In this document: positions 1 to 10,535 of the stretch, in pieces
Numbering within the stretch: the stretch's first letter is position 1
Layout: each line of letters opens with the position of its first letter
DNA from: Fragilaria crotonensis
Lineage: Eukaryota; Bacillariophyta; Fragilariophyceae; Fragilariales; Fragilariaceae
NCBI GenBank assembly: GCA_022925895.1
Contig: JAKSYS010000116.1
Location: 1-64,000 of the forward strand
Reading direction: 5' to 3'
DNA length: 64,000 nt
Notes under the pieces: model-generated
The model's input: the letters and a program-made list of their open reading frames with translations, nothing else
What the model was told of the DNA's origin: nothing
The model's database searches: none
Translations under genes and position numbers: made by a program

Positions 1-531
1 CGAATTTGATCACCAAATAGTCGCCATTGTACTGTACTGGTGATACTGCACTGTGACGACTATTTGAAGATCAAATTTCGATCACCAAATAGTCGCCATT
101 GTACTGTACTGGTGATACTGTAGTTGTGACGACTATTTGAAGATCGAATTTGATCACCAAATAGTCGCCATTGTACTGTACTGGTGATACTGCATGACGA
201 CTATTTGAAGATCGAATTTCGATCACCAATAGTCGCCATTGTACTGTACTGGGTGATATTTTCAGATAGACGACTATTTGAAGATCAATTTTCGATCACC
301 AAATAGTCGCCATTGTACTGTACTGGTGTTACTGTATTGTGACGACTATTTGAAGATCGAATTTTGATCACCAAATAGTCGCCATTGTACTGGTACTGGT
401 GTTATCACTGTGATGACTATTTGAAGATCGAATTTCGATCACCAAATAGTCGCCATTGTACTGTACTAGTGTTACTCAGTATTGTGACGACTATTTGAAG
501 ATCGATTTTGATCACCAGGCAAATAGTCCCC
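1..531. repeat. Minisatellite, about 7.5 units of 70-75 bp, each with an inverted repeat
   Basis: The window opens inside a tandem array. Each unit carries the arm CAAATAGTCG, a central stretch containing TTGTACTGTACTGGTG, and the matching arm CGACTATTTG followed by GAAGATC. Every unit could therefore fold into a hairpin with 10-bp arms. Units differ by small indels and substitutions in the central stretch (for example at 196-200, 251-262 and 400-408), and the last unit decays at about 515-531. The array probably continues left of the window. No open frame runs through it. Confidence 0.9.
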
Positions 532-687
532 ATCCTACTCATGATGTCGAACAAGAACGAAAGTCTAAGTCAACATTGTTATTAATTCTAAATGTACTAC
601 TTTTAAAAACTCCATGATGAGACATATGTTTTGCACACCTTGCCAACAGGACACCCTGAAACTAGGGACCCTTTGGGTGGTGGTTTC

Positions 688-1050
688 TCAGAAGCCATGT
701 TGGCTTTCTCGTGAAGATAATCTTGTCGAGTGCCTCGTCCTCAACAAGAAGACTCTCTCTTGTGGGCTTTTTGAGGCATCAACAAGACTAACTAGTTCCT
801 TTGCTCTTGGCATAATGCTGTCATATGCATTGTAACGTTCCAATTTGGGTATGTCTTCATGGTGAAGAGCACGCGATCCAAAATCAATGCAGACAGTTTC
901 TAAACTTTTAGATTCCATGAGGATGTTGTCATTGTCGTCATTATGAGTATTCGTGTGCTGTACATCAACAAAATTATCAGAAACATCAGTTTCATGTCCA
1001 GAACAGAGGTCGTTGAGTGGTGCCTCAGGCAAGTGGATCTCTTGCGACAT
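688..1050 (-). CDS. Hypothetical protein, 120 aa, uncertain
   Basis: An ATG-started minus-strand frame of 120 codons. An in-frame TAA lies two codons upstream of the ATG, so the start is well defined if the gene is real. The protein is fairly acidic in its first half, with an Asn/Asp stretch (HNDDND), and more basic at the end. I recognise no domain. A second short minus-strand frame (1058-1252) lies directly upstream and could be an exon or unrelated. No splice sites were convincing. It is also possible that nothing here is coding. Confidence 0.25.
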   Translation of the reverse strand: MSQEIHLPEAPLNDLCSGHETDVSDNFVDVQHTNTHNDDNDNILMESKSLETVCIDFGSRALHHEDIPKLERYNAYDSIMPRAKELVSLVDASKSPQERVFLLRTRHSTRLSSRESQHGF

Positions 1051-1052
1051 TG

Positions 1053-2500
1053 ATTAGCTAGGACCGAATAATGTGCTTGGAACCTTTGTACATAGAAGTA
1101 GTGTACTGAAAGAGGTCATACTTGGTTTCCAATGATGCATTGAAATCATCGGTTGCATGACAAAAATGACCTTTGAAAGGCAAAGAAGCAGTCCATGACA
1201 TAGCCTTGAGAGCAGATAGAGTCTGATCCACTGGATGTGGATCCTGCATCAATGGTCCTTCTTGCTTGTTGTGGATGATCCTAAAGAGAACAAAACAGGG
1301 GGTTGGTTACAGAATAATCGGTAGGTGGGTGCTGTAGTAACGCAAAATGGCAACAGACAGAGAGCAAACAAGAGCAAAAACAGAACAACAGCAACAAGAG
1401 AAACAAAAGCAGCAAGGAGAGCAAGAACAACAAGAGAAACAAGAATGACAGGGAGACAAAGTGCCGTACCATCGTGGTTGTGAAATATCAAAATTATGAG
1501 TTTTGTGTGAGTAAACTTGAATCCACTACTGGTACCCTGTTATATACACATCTAGACACGATCATTTTTATTTCTATTCAAACAAATGTGGCGCTGATTT
1601 ATGTTCCTTATCTAGAACGTAGTTTTGCACAAGAGGTGGTTTGAAAAGTGGGCGCTGAGAAAATCAAAGATAAAGATTCCGTACAAGTTAAATTCCGCAA
1701 CAAAAGTGCTGAAAAGTGCTGACGTCAAATTGGTGAAACCTAATCGGACCCAGGACCGATGTACTGAGTATACATGCTCTACTATGGTCATAGTGTAGAG
1801 TTGTACTGGCTTCTACGATGTGACCCAATTTTCTATTGAGCTGTTCTATTTTATCGGAGGTACACTTGCAACCCGTTTGAGCTAGTAGGTCAATGTACAG
1901 TAGTTAGTTTTGACAAATGAATGATCTCAAACCAAAAATTAAACTCGAACTTGAGTTCGCTTAGACCTACTACCGGTAGAGTACTTGTACTAGTACCAGG
2001 TACAGCTGTATGCATTATGCATACACAGGTGTACTCTGATCATACATACAGTACGAACGCATAGTCCTACAGTACTGTAGTACTCCGTAGTTCAAAAAAT
2101 ACCGGTAGAAGTTTTATTGCCGCGTGTTTTTAGTACAGTCGTATACAGGACGCTGCTGCAAGAGGCCCCGAAATTGAGACGAACAAATGAGAGTACTTGT
2201 AGTCCGGGGTCCAAGTTGGTCTACTGTCCGTCTCGTTTCACCTTCGTGCGATTGGATGAGTCCGTATGCCCTGTGCCCTGTATCGACGCCGCATTGCTGA
2301 GGCTTGGTTCCGCACTTAACTTCGTGCATTGCGGCGTTTTCCGTGCTGCAATTGAGCAGCCTTTGTTGTTTGACTTTCATCTAGCGTGTTCTACGAAGAG
2401 CGCAAATCGGGCAAATTCTTGAACACACCGTTCAGAGCAGCGTGCCACACGGTTTTTTTTCTCGTGATTGGTTGATACCACACCCGTTCACGCATTAACC
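1053..2500. other. Intergenic stretch with low-complexity and GTAC-rich DNA
   Basis: I see no supported gene. Positions about 1360-1450 are a purine-rich AAC/CAA/AGA low-complexity tract, whose reverse strand gives a leucine/serine-rich frame that I regard as an artefact. Positions about 1960-2110 are dense in GTAC-containing words (TACTAGTAC, GGTACAG, CAGTACTGTAGTACT) and include the palindrome TGTATGCATTATGCATACA. This stretch would hold the promoter of the antiporter gene starting at 2501. Confidence 0.5.
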
Positions 2501-4940
2501 ATGACGCTCGGATATGGCAATTGGATAGTCATTCTGATGGCGTCTCGTGTTGGCCTCACCGGAGCAAACAACGACACGTTAATCGTCGCAATTGACCACA
2601 GCAATGACACACTCGCATCGTCATCGTTATCGTTGTTGACTGCGATTCACCCAGACTGGGATTCCCACATTATGGACTTGGAACGCTTGCTGGAAGTCGA
2701 TCTTGCGCAGATGGAACGTGATGCGAGCAGCTGTTGACTCTCAACGGCAACCAAACGGAACTCTTGCAGAAGATTTGATGCAAATACGAATCGACATTGA
2801 TCGTCTCGTCACCTCAAAAAGATGTTGAAGAAGAACTTGGGAAAACAAAACACAAGATCGAGGAGGAGGAGCAAAATGTTCAGCAAATGAATGCACAGAT
2901 GGAGACTGAACGATTTTTGGACGGACTGCATCGAGGAAAGTTGGCGGTCAAGGTAGATTATGTGACGGGGCAGCTTGTTTCCAAGCCAACGCGGTCGAAC
3001 CTGAGGAGCAAAGCCTGCACTTTTGAACGCGACAACGACTTCCGAATCGGTCAAAACTAACCCCGCATCCTTGATTATGCCGTTAGGTAACGTTGTTGGT
3101 TCAGTGTTGTCGACCACGGATGAAGTTGACGAAGAACGAACGCAGACAAACAACAACGACGACGATCAGTTTATACTACAAAGTAAACTAACTTCGGAGA
3201 CGGTTCGGCAACACATCGCTAGCCACCCCATATCAAGTCCAGAATCAAGGAAGAGATGGAGTTCCTCAAGTCGGGACATGATCCAGCCGTTCTCAACTTC
3301 GACGCACACTTGATGTTGAACATCGTCAAATTAGCCATGACCGCATCACTGTTTGGATTGGCGGCAGTGTTCTTGAAGCTTCCCTACGGCTGGATTTCTG
3401 TTAGGTGGTATGTTGATTGGACCAAGTTGTCTCGACCTCTTAGGCGAAATTCACCAGGTGCAGACTCTAGCTCAGTTTGGGGCCATTTTCTGCTGTTTGA
3501 GCAAGGATTGTTGTATGCTCAAACCTATTCCGATGAGCCCATACCTTTAGAAACGACGCTGGACGACGTGGACGCTTCCTTACTGGTTTCACCGGTTATC
3601 CCTGCGCATAGAAACGATCTCAAAATTCATTCTCGTTTCTCACCGAATCAAGCGAAGGGAAGTTTTGCGCGAACGCATGCCTTGCAGGACAGTCCCAGCT
3701 TTCTTGACGCTGATGATGGTCACGATCCAACTGCAGTCGGCTTCATTATTCTGACGCTACTTGTGTTCGTCGGTCTCTGTTGTTTTCTTCACCAACGTTG
3801 CTGAGTCTGTAATAGAAGCAATAATGGTTTCATGTACCATTGCTGTTTGCTCTACGACTATTGTCTCCGAAACCTCCAAGCAGCGCATATTGCTGATACT
3901 TTGTGGGGTGTTGGTGTATTGAAAATGATTGTAAGTAGAACGCGACCATTCCCTTACTTTGCATACTTGCATTGCTCACACTCCTGTCTATGCAGTCGAC
4001 TCATGATCTATTCATGGTCCCACTACTGGCGTTGCCAGAGCTCCTATCATCTTTGAACGAGTCAGTGAATTCCACCGACGACGGTGCCTTTGACTCGCTT
4101 GCAGTATGGGGTGTTGGCAGTATTATCGGGAAGCTGGTGCTTGTTGCAGTCTTCTTGAAGGGATCTACTTTTGTTGCAACCCACATTATCCGCGCTGCCA
4201 TTATTGCAGATGGGCATTTAACAAGTGTCAAGGGAGAACTCTTCACTTTAAGCGTCGTTGCGTACGCCTTGATGATTGCAACCATGTCAGAGGAATTAAG
4301 CATGTCAATCGAAGCCGGAGCTGTCTTGGCTGGAATTGCCTTATTCAAGTCACCTCACGTTCCAAAAGTGATCTTGTCGATTCAGCCCATTACCAGTGTC
4401 TTTGGTGGCATGTACTTGACGTCGTTGGGAATGATAATCTCACCGGCGTTTGTCCTTGACGAAGCTGGCTCTATCATTCAGTTGGTTTTCTTGATTGGGT
4501 TCTTCAAGTTTGCGCTGGTATCGACATGCCTTAATCGTGTTTTCGGCTATGCGATGACGCCGTCCATCGCTGTCGGCAGTGCCATGGCACAGATTTCTGA
4601 AGTTAGCCTCCTTGCGCTTGCAAAAAGTCAGCGTATGGGACTGATTCGCCGCAAGACGTACCTCTTGCTAATTCCAACCACTTGTATCATGCTCACCTTG
4701 GCACCGCTGTCGGCGTCAATGTTACGACGATTGCCCAAGGTACACGATCACGAATTAGTGGAAGAGATCCCACTCTATCACTGCATCGTCAAGTATGTGC
4801 GAGTCTTTCGTCGGAGCGCCAGCAAGAAACGTCGGACACCTACTTCCTCTTCATCCGTCAACAAGTCGGATGGGGCTGAAGAAGGAGCTGCGAGACGCTC
4901 GACTGTAAATACACCTCGAAATTCAACAGCGCACTCCTGA
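2501..4940 (+). CDS. TMCO3/KEA-like monovalent cation:H+ antiporter (CPA2), frameshifted in the 5' half
   Basis: The likely product is a K+(Na+)/H+ exchanger of an endomembrane. The order of parts matches TMCO3: an N-terminal hydrophobic signal (from ATG 2501), a charged coiled coil (about 2690-2990, rich in Glu/Lys/Gln), then a CPA2 exchanger domain. Conserved exchanger text such as GFLLGGMLIGPS (about 3387-3425) and LAQFGAIF (about 3470-3492) is present but in shifted frames. The second half (3996-4940) is one clean frame with several membrane segments and a basic, serine-rich tail. An intron is likely at 3931-3995 (GTAAGT...GCAG). Between about 2730 and 3890 the coding frame changes roughly eight or nine times by single bases, yet the conserved motifs survive. 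That fits either recent inactivation or one-base assembly deletions. The family call is firm; whether the gene is functional is not. Confidence 0.8.
3931..3995 (+). other. Intron in the antiporter gene
   Basis: GTAAGT follows the sequence coding for ...GVLKMI, and a pyrimidine-rich tract ends in TGCAG at 3991-3995. Removing 65 bp joins the upstream exchanger helix to the clean downstream frame beginning STHDLFMVP. Confidence 0.75.
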
Positions 4941-6672
4941 GGGCGCCTCGCTGACCTTTCCCACGTGGCTTGACAGGCGTGATGAAGAGTCCCAACTATC
5001 ATGCGCAGTTGGGGTAGATCCATATTACGAGGGGATGGGCAGAGTACATTTACTGCAACTTTCAGGCGAGGGCAATCGTGTTCAGCTTGCAATGGACACT
5101 GTCAATAATGGCAGTTCATGCTCAGATTCCTTTTAGTTCAGACAGTGAATTGATCATTTCCAAAAGAAGGCTCACCACTTGGAGAAGAGTTTAGTTAAAA
5201 TTGTCCTATTATATGATGTTCATCGAAATGATGGAACCTACTAATAGGAGTATTTCCTTGGATTGCTCATGAGTAAGGAGTAGCTACTACTATAGCCAGT
5301 TCTGATAGTACAATCCTTTGGCTCCTCGTATGGAATACAAGACCAGCAGTTAAGTGCCCTCAATGAAGCTAAATGCATAAGGCGGCGAGTATTGTAAGCA
5401 AGGAGATGATCATCGGTTTCCTCGTTAAAACACTAGGATAGGAATCAGTACATTTGGATATTTTGCACTCAACTATGAGCAAACGAGAGTGAAACACTTT
5501 GATTCAGTTGTCGCTATGGCACCAAAACCAATACACAAGAGTACAAAATAGTTTGCTTCCTCCACATGGATGGCCATTGTCATGTTGCAAATCTCACACT
5601 CTCAAAAACCAGAACAACAACCAGACCGCTCGGCGTATGAGGTCTATACATACATGGATTTCAATGCCGCACATTTTGATCATCATTTCAGGAAGTTGTC
5701 AATATATTGAGCAACACCATGCATCTAAAAACCATTTATCACTCTGTAATAGAGACTGGTTTACGTATGCCAATGAATGCTGATATTGCAATGGCCAAAA
5801 ATCAATCTGTGTTCAATTGTCTGCTGCCCAGAGTTCAACTGGTCTCTAGTAGTGGTGTGAACTTAGGATAATCTGGAAGGCCTGACTGGAGTGCATGCCA
5901 TCCATTAAGCTTTGGAATCAGATGACCACAAGTTCCAAGTGATGAGGATACTAACTCTTCATTGTGACCCAACCACTGCTTGGGACTGGTGTGATACCTG
6001 AAACAACCAGCTGCAGCAAAGGAGCATTTGCATTCAGGATTGGTGCAGCATTCTATTGACCACTCTCCTGTAGCACATTTATGTCATGTCAGCAAACACC
6101 AAATGTGGTGACGTGTTCATCGCAGAAGAAGTGCAATTACTTCCAACTGCCGGGAACCACATCACAAGGTGGGTTTTTGTGAGTTGATATACATGTAGTC
6201 ATTAATGACGGTTTATGTTTCCTGAAGTGGTTACTTTTAGACTTAAATAGTCAATAGTTGTATATAGTTGGTTTTTTTCTACGTGTTATAATGATATAAT
6301 ACTAAAATATATTAATTATCAAATTTTATCAGTGAATTCTCGAATTATAATCAATCTATATGGTTTGATATCAACAAAAAAATATAAACTATAACTATAT
6401 TTCTGATTGAATCAACAAAGTGATGGATATAACGAATTGATTTTCACTGCTGCAACCATTTTTCCAAAATTTGACTTGGTGTTTTCTAAATTCACTGATA
6501 TTGAGGCATACTTGCCAGTTAGGTTTCCGAGGCACAGTGAATGGCGTTGTCTAAAACTTTTACCGTATTTCTGGCATTTAATGGCTGTTGTTCAACAGGT
6601 CCAGTGATCTTTGAGTTCATTGTTGAATCTTCGACAATTCTGTGCATTGCTTCTCTCTTTACAAGGATTCAC
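4941..6672. other. Gene-poor stretch ending in AT-rich DNA
   Basis: No supported coding region. Frames here are short and of unusual composition. Positions about 6230-6420 are very AT-rich, and I could not find inverted repeats there. This may be the left edge of the Plavaka-like transposon, whose transposase begins at 6673, but no terminus is visible. Confidence 0.4.
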
Positions 6673-8072
6673 ATGCCGAAACGCACATCCTCTACTACGT
6701 TGTGCGACGGATGTCACAAACCCTTCAAGCGAATCCAGGTACACTTGAATCACAATCTTGTTTGCAACAGCATTTATGCTTCTCGGAAGAGCACAATTGA
6801 TCCGTCTGCTGGTATTGGTGGTACTTTGATTAACAGGAGTGCTGCCAAGGCCGCGCAAAACCACGCTTCGTTGTCCCCACATATCCTCACAGGACAAGTA
6901 ACTACTGGACACCAGGAGGGTCACAGTCGTCAACGATTTTCTGCACCATTCGAATTCAGTTCTGTTCAGGATGCTGGTCGTGCTGCTTCTGTTGAAGCAC
7001 TAGATGGTGACGATGACCCTGATGAGCATGAATTGGACGACGACGATGACGTCAATCCTTTTGGTGAGGAAGAGTCGTTGACGACGCCACCTGATTTGGT
7101 TGAGAACGGAGCGACAGACCCTGACGAAGGAGTCCTTGAATTGTACGAGGAACTCCTCCGCCTTCAGTCAAATCCATTATCCTCGCTGGCCAAATTCTCT
7201 TGTGAAGAGAAGGTTCATATTGAGTTGCTTCAACTCTAAAAGACTTGAAGGCGCCACTTTCTGCGTTTAAGCACATACTGAACTGGGCCAAAAGCAAATG
7301 AAAATGGCCACCAATTTCAGACCAGTTGCCAGCCATCACGTGAGACGGTTACAAAGATGTTGTTCAGTCGTTATAACATGCATGGTTTGGTTCCCAAAGA
7401 GAAGAAGTTGTATCTGCCCTATTCAAAGCGTATTGTTACGATGGTATATTTCGATGCACGCCAAGTGTTTGCGTCATTGCTGTCATGCCGTTCCCTCAAG
7501 GACGAGTGTTTATGTTTCATGAACAGGGGATCCATTTGCTGTGCCTGATGCGAGGACATCAGTAATTGGTGACATCAACAGTGGTCGGTGTTATCGAGAA
7601 ACCTATAAGAAATTGGTAAAGAATCCGCAGTCTGACATGATACTACCTTGTGTGCTTGCAATGGACAAGACGCACATTGACCTTCCGAGACTCCAGATGG
7701 AGCCAATCACAATTTCTCACGGGTTATTGAAGCATGAGTTTCGCCGTTTACCCATTGCAATGCGAATTTTGGGTTACATCTATCACGGAGTGCATCACGT
7801 AAGGCTCAGAAGGTTGACCTCAACGTTGATTACAATGAGGCACCCAATGACCTTCCTCCTGGTGTTGCGACTGTGAGCAACGTTCTAAAACCTAAAAAGG
7901 CGTCACCTGGCCTACATACATGTTGAATGAGTATCACATGCAGATTGCATTTATTCTTTCGGCATCAGGTTTTTTAAGCTTGCAGGACAAAGGCTTCAAG
8001 TGGAAGCTTCAATACAAGAAGACTGTCCACGACGTCATATTTCACCCCTTTGTCCCTTTCATAATTGGTGAC
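6673..8072 (+). pseudogene. Plavaka-like transposase, 5' part (interrupted)
   Basis: The first part of a DNA transposase gene. The start at 6673 precedes a C2HC finger-like motif (CDGCHKPF...HLNHNLVC). An Asp-rich stretch follows at about 7000-7060, then conserved transposase blocks. The block at about 7660-7790 (MDKTHIDL..., ITISHGLLKHEFRRLP, RILGYI) matches the layout of Plavaka-family transposases, where an SSDKT-type motif is followed by a KEIRRKPS-type motif and a LLGYLP-type motif. The frame shifts at about 7240, 7340, 7515-7545, 7800 and 7880. The frame ending at 8072 (…PFIIGD) continues in phase at 15017, across the inserted element. The family assignment rests on remembered motif order; no search was run. 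Confidence 0.6.
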
Positions 8073-8223
8073 TGGCATGTCCGAAGTTCGGGAAAGGGAG
8101 AGCAGTCGCCGTCAGACAGACGAACACGAGACACAGACAGACGAACACCCGGACACAACACAAGATGCGAATTGCTCACAATCCGGACGAACTCGAATCA
8201 ACAAAGACACTACTCTAGTTAAT
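8073..8223 (+). repeat. Split direct repeat A1
   Basis: A 151-bp segment from TGGCATGTCCG to CTAGTTAAT. It matches A2 except for two small insertions: AAG after TGGCATGTCCG, and CA within the GCTCACAATCC stretch. It forms the left end of the retrotransposon. Confidence 0.9.
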
Positions 8224-8287
8224 TTAATCTGGCCTCTTCCCTCAAACCACCAACCGACCGACGACTCGAACGACGAACGCAGATAGG

Positions 8288-10535
8288 ATGGCCGACATGT
8301 CGTCCCCTATGACGATGACGTCTACGTGGGAAGACGTCTTCCGTGCCCTTGACCAGTGGGAAGTGGTCCCGAAGCTCAACAGATTACACACGAAATCGAA
8401 TTCGATTAATACGGAGTCTACAGGGTTTGTACACCTGTGTTCGCCGGACATCGCACACCTGATGGTAAACACGCACGGGACGATCCGTCTGTTCCACCAC
8501 TTTCACCACGACGCCGACGACGGACTAAACGACGGAACGAACGCCCTATGGGCACTTCTCGGCGGCGGTGGATTCGCAGCCGCCATGGCGGTCGACACGA
8601 AACAGATCGTCAGAAGCCACGTTGGAACGCCTTACGATTGGTCCAAAATGCTCACGTGGAATTCTACGTCCGACGTACGAAGAGCGATTGAAGAATTGGT
8701 GACGACGAGATCTTCGGTGTCAGGCGTCAGCGAGAGCGCCGGACAGGCATCGGCGCCGGCGCGGGAGCCACCTCCTGTGGCAGCGACGAGAGGACGCCCC
8801 AAGAAAGGCAGTGCCCCAAGAGGCAGATCCAAGTCGAGCAAACATACTAACGAGACTAACGACCAAGACAAGACGAACGACGCGGACGCGGACGACACAG
8901 AAGACGTCACGGTCGTCGGTTTCACCATGAAACCGACAGTACCAGTTCCGGCGTTCATCGCAGCAGCCATCATGGAATCATACGTCACCGACCCTGAGGA
9001 ATTGGCCCTGATGATAGTCAGGACCATCAAACAGAGGGCGAGTGAGGACCCGGACCCCGACCGGGCGTCGAGGTTGGCCGAAGCAGCGTCCTACGTACTC
9101 GATGGGTTCTCTGCGTTGCAGCGAGCACCAGAACCACTCACGGTCCAACAAAGTGGGGAGTGGCGGCTTCGTCAGCTTACTCTAGGCGAGCGGACGACTG
9201 GGCGAAAGTCCTACACATGAAGTACCTGGCCGTGAAGGCTAAAAGCCTCATCCAATCGGACGATCAGTCAGAAACGCCAGGACGAGAGAACGACGCCATC
9301 AGAAACTTGTCGAGCCTCCTCGAAAGACAGGTCGCTAGCGCAGTCGCGTCATCTCCTCAAATCCCGAAGACAGGATTCGACTCGTTCCCCGTCGACAAAG
9401 CGGATGATCCTGTTCGTTTCGGAGAAGGACGCCTTGGGAGGACCCCAACTCGCCCCGTCCAGACCTTCGCAGACATCCTAGCGCTCAGCAACGTGGCGTA
9501 CGTCCAAAACCACATACACCATTTCTTGCGCAACACGAAAGGGAGGGATGCATTCATCCCAATGGGTTTCTGCGCAGCCATTCGACCGCATCCTTCCTAG
9601 CCGACGCTTCGGACAGACCAGGAGCCTTCAGCCTTTTTGCTGCGGGCCCCAGACGCTCGCACGATCGAACGCGACGGGCAGGGATGCTCTCGACCACGCA
9701 AGCACCCTTGTTCAAATGCAACTTAAGACGACAGACACGACAACTGGATTCTCGGACAAAGACATCAAGAGCATGACGAAGCTCAATTTCACTATCCCGC
9801 GTGATTTTCACGAGCTCGCGCGACTACTCGAGAACATGGCGGGGTGGCCGAGCTCCTCTTCGGCCCGCGGTCCCCGTTGACGCATATGTTGGACGAGTGG
9901 TGTCGTTTCCTGACGCGAGCAGTCGGATCGACCTTAGCGACGTTACGACAGCTAGCTCACGAAGACAACTCGGCCGCCTGTCGCCTCGGTTGGTTCATCG
10001 AGAAACGCACGCAACAATACTTGGTGTTGTGCGCAGGAGTGGAACACGAGGACGATATCAACCTGAATCTGCTAGACTTCCGTTCGACGCGTCAGCAACT
10101 GGAGGACGGAGCCTTCGTCTTCCCGCCTGCGACTTCTTGAAAGACAGGATGGGGTCCGGGGGCGCTGCCGCGAAGGCGGAAGCCCCAGCGCATCAGGAGG
10201 AGGCGGCGCACGATCTGGACGAAAGGGACAACCAGCAGACGCTGTCACGAACCCGCAGCAGGACCTGTTCACGAAGGACGCCAACGACGTCTGGCAGGTC
10301 TTCCTCGATCACGTGCGGAGCGGGCCGCTCGAACATGTGCTGCCGCTGGCACTTGAACGGCAAGTGTGTCCGGAGCTGCTTCCTGAGCGCTTCGCACGTC
10401 GCCCTTACGACCGAACAAACCGCGAGCGTTAGGGCATGGATCGAACAATGCAGGGCGCGCATGCGCCGACCCTCGTCCGACTCGACGCCGCCCAGCAAGA
10501 AAACGAAATTAGGACCTCTGCATCTGCTTACACTA
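8288..10535 (+). CDS. Gag-like region of the Ngaro-like element (frameshifted)
   Basis: The first open frame (8288-9220) starts at an ATG 64 bp after repeat A1 and encodes 310 residues. A central low-complexity stretch rich in Ala/Pro, Arg/Lys/Ser and then Asp lies at about 8740-8910. The reading then passes through other frames: about 9200-9600, 9610-9840, 9845-10140, and the region to about 10530. Near 10330-10400 there is a cysteine/histidine cluster (CCRWHLNGKCVRSC...H) that resembles the CCCH-type finger near the end of Gag in DIRS-order elements. The likely role is RNA packaging in the retrotransposon particle. Assignment is by position and the finger; the rest has no motif I recognise. 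Frameshifts prevent a single product. Confidence 0.6.

Noticed and set aside
1-531. CRISPR-like array
   Set aside because: The units are degenerate, carry the inverted arms within each unit and have no unique spacers of constant length. The genome is eukaryotic.
1249-1491. Leucine/serine-rich membrane-like frames on the minus strand
   Set aside because: They are the reverse strand of an AAC/CAA/AGA low-complexity tract and overlap each other in different frames.
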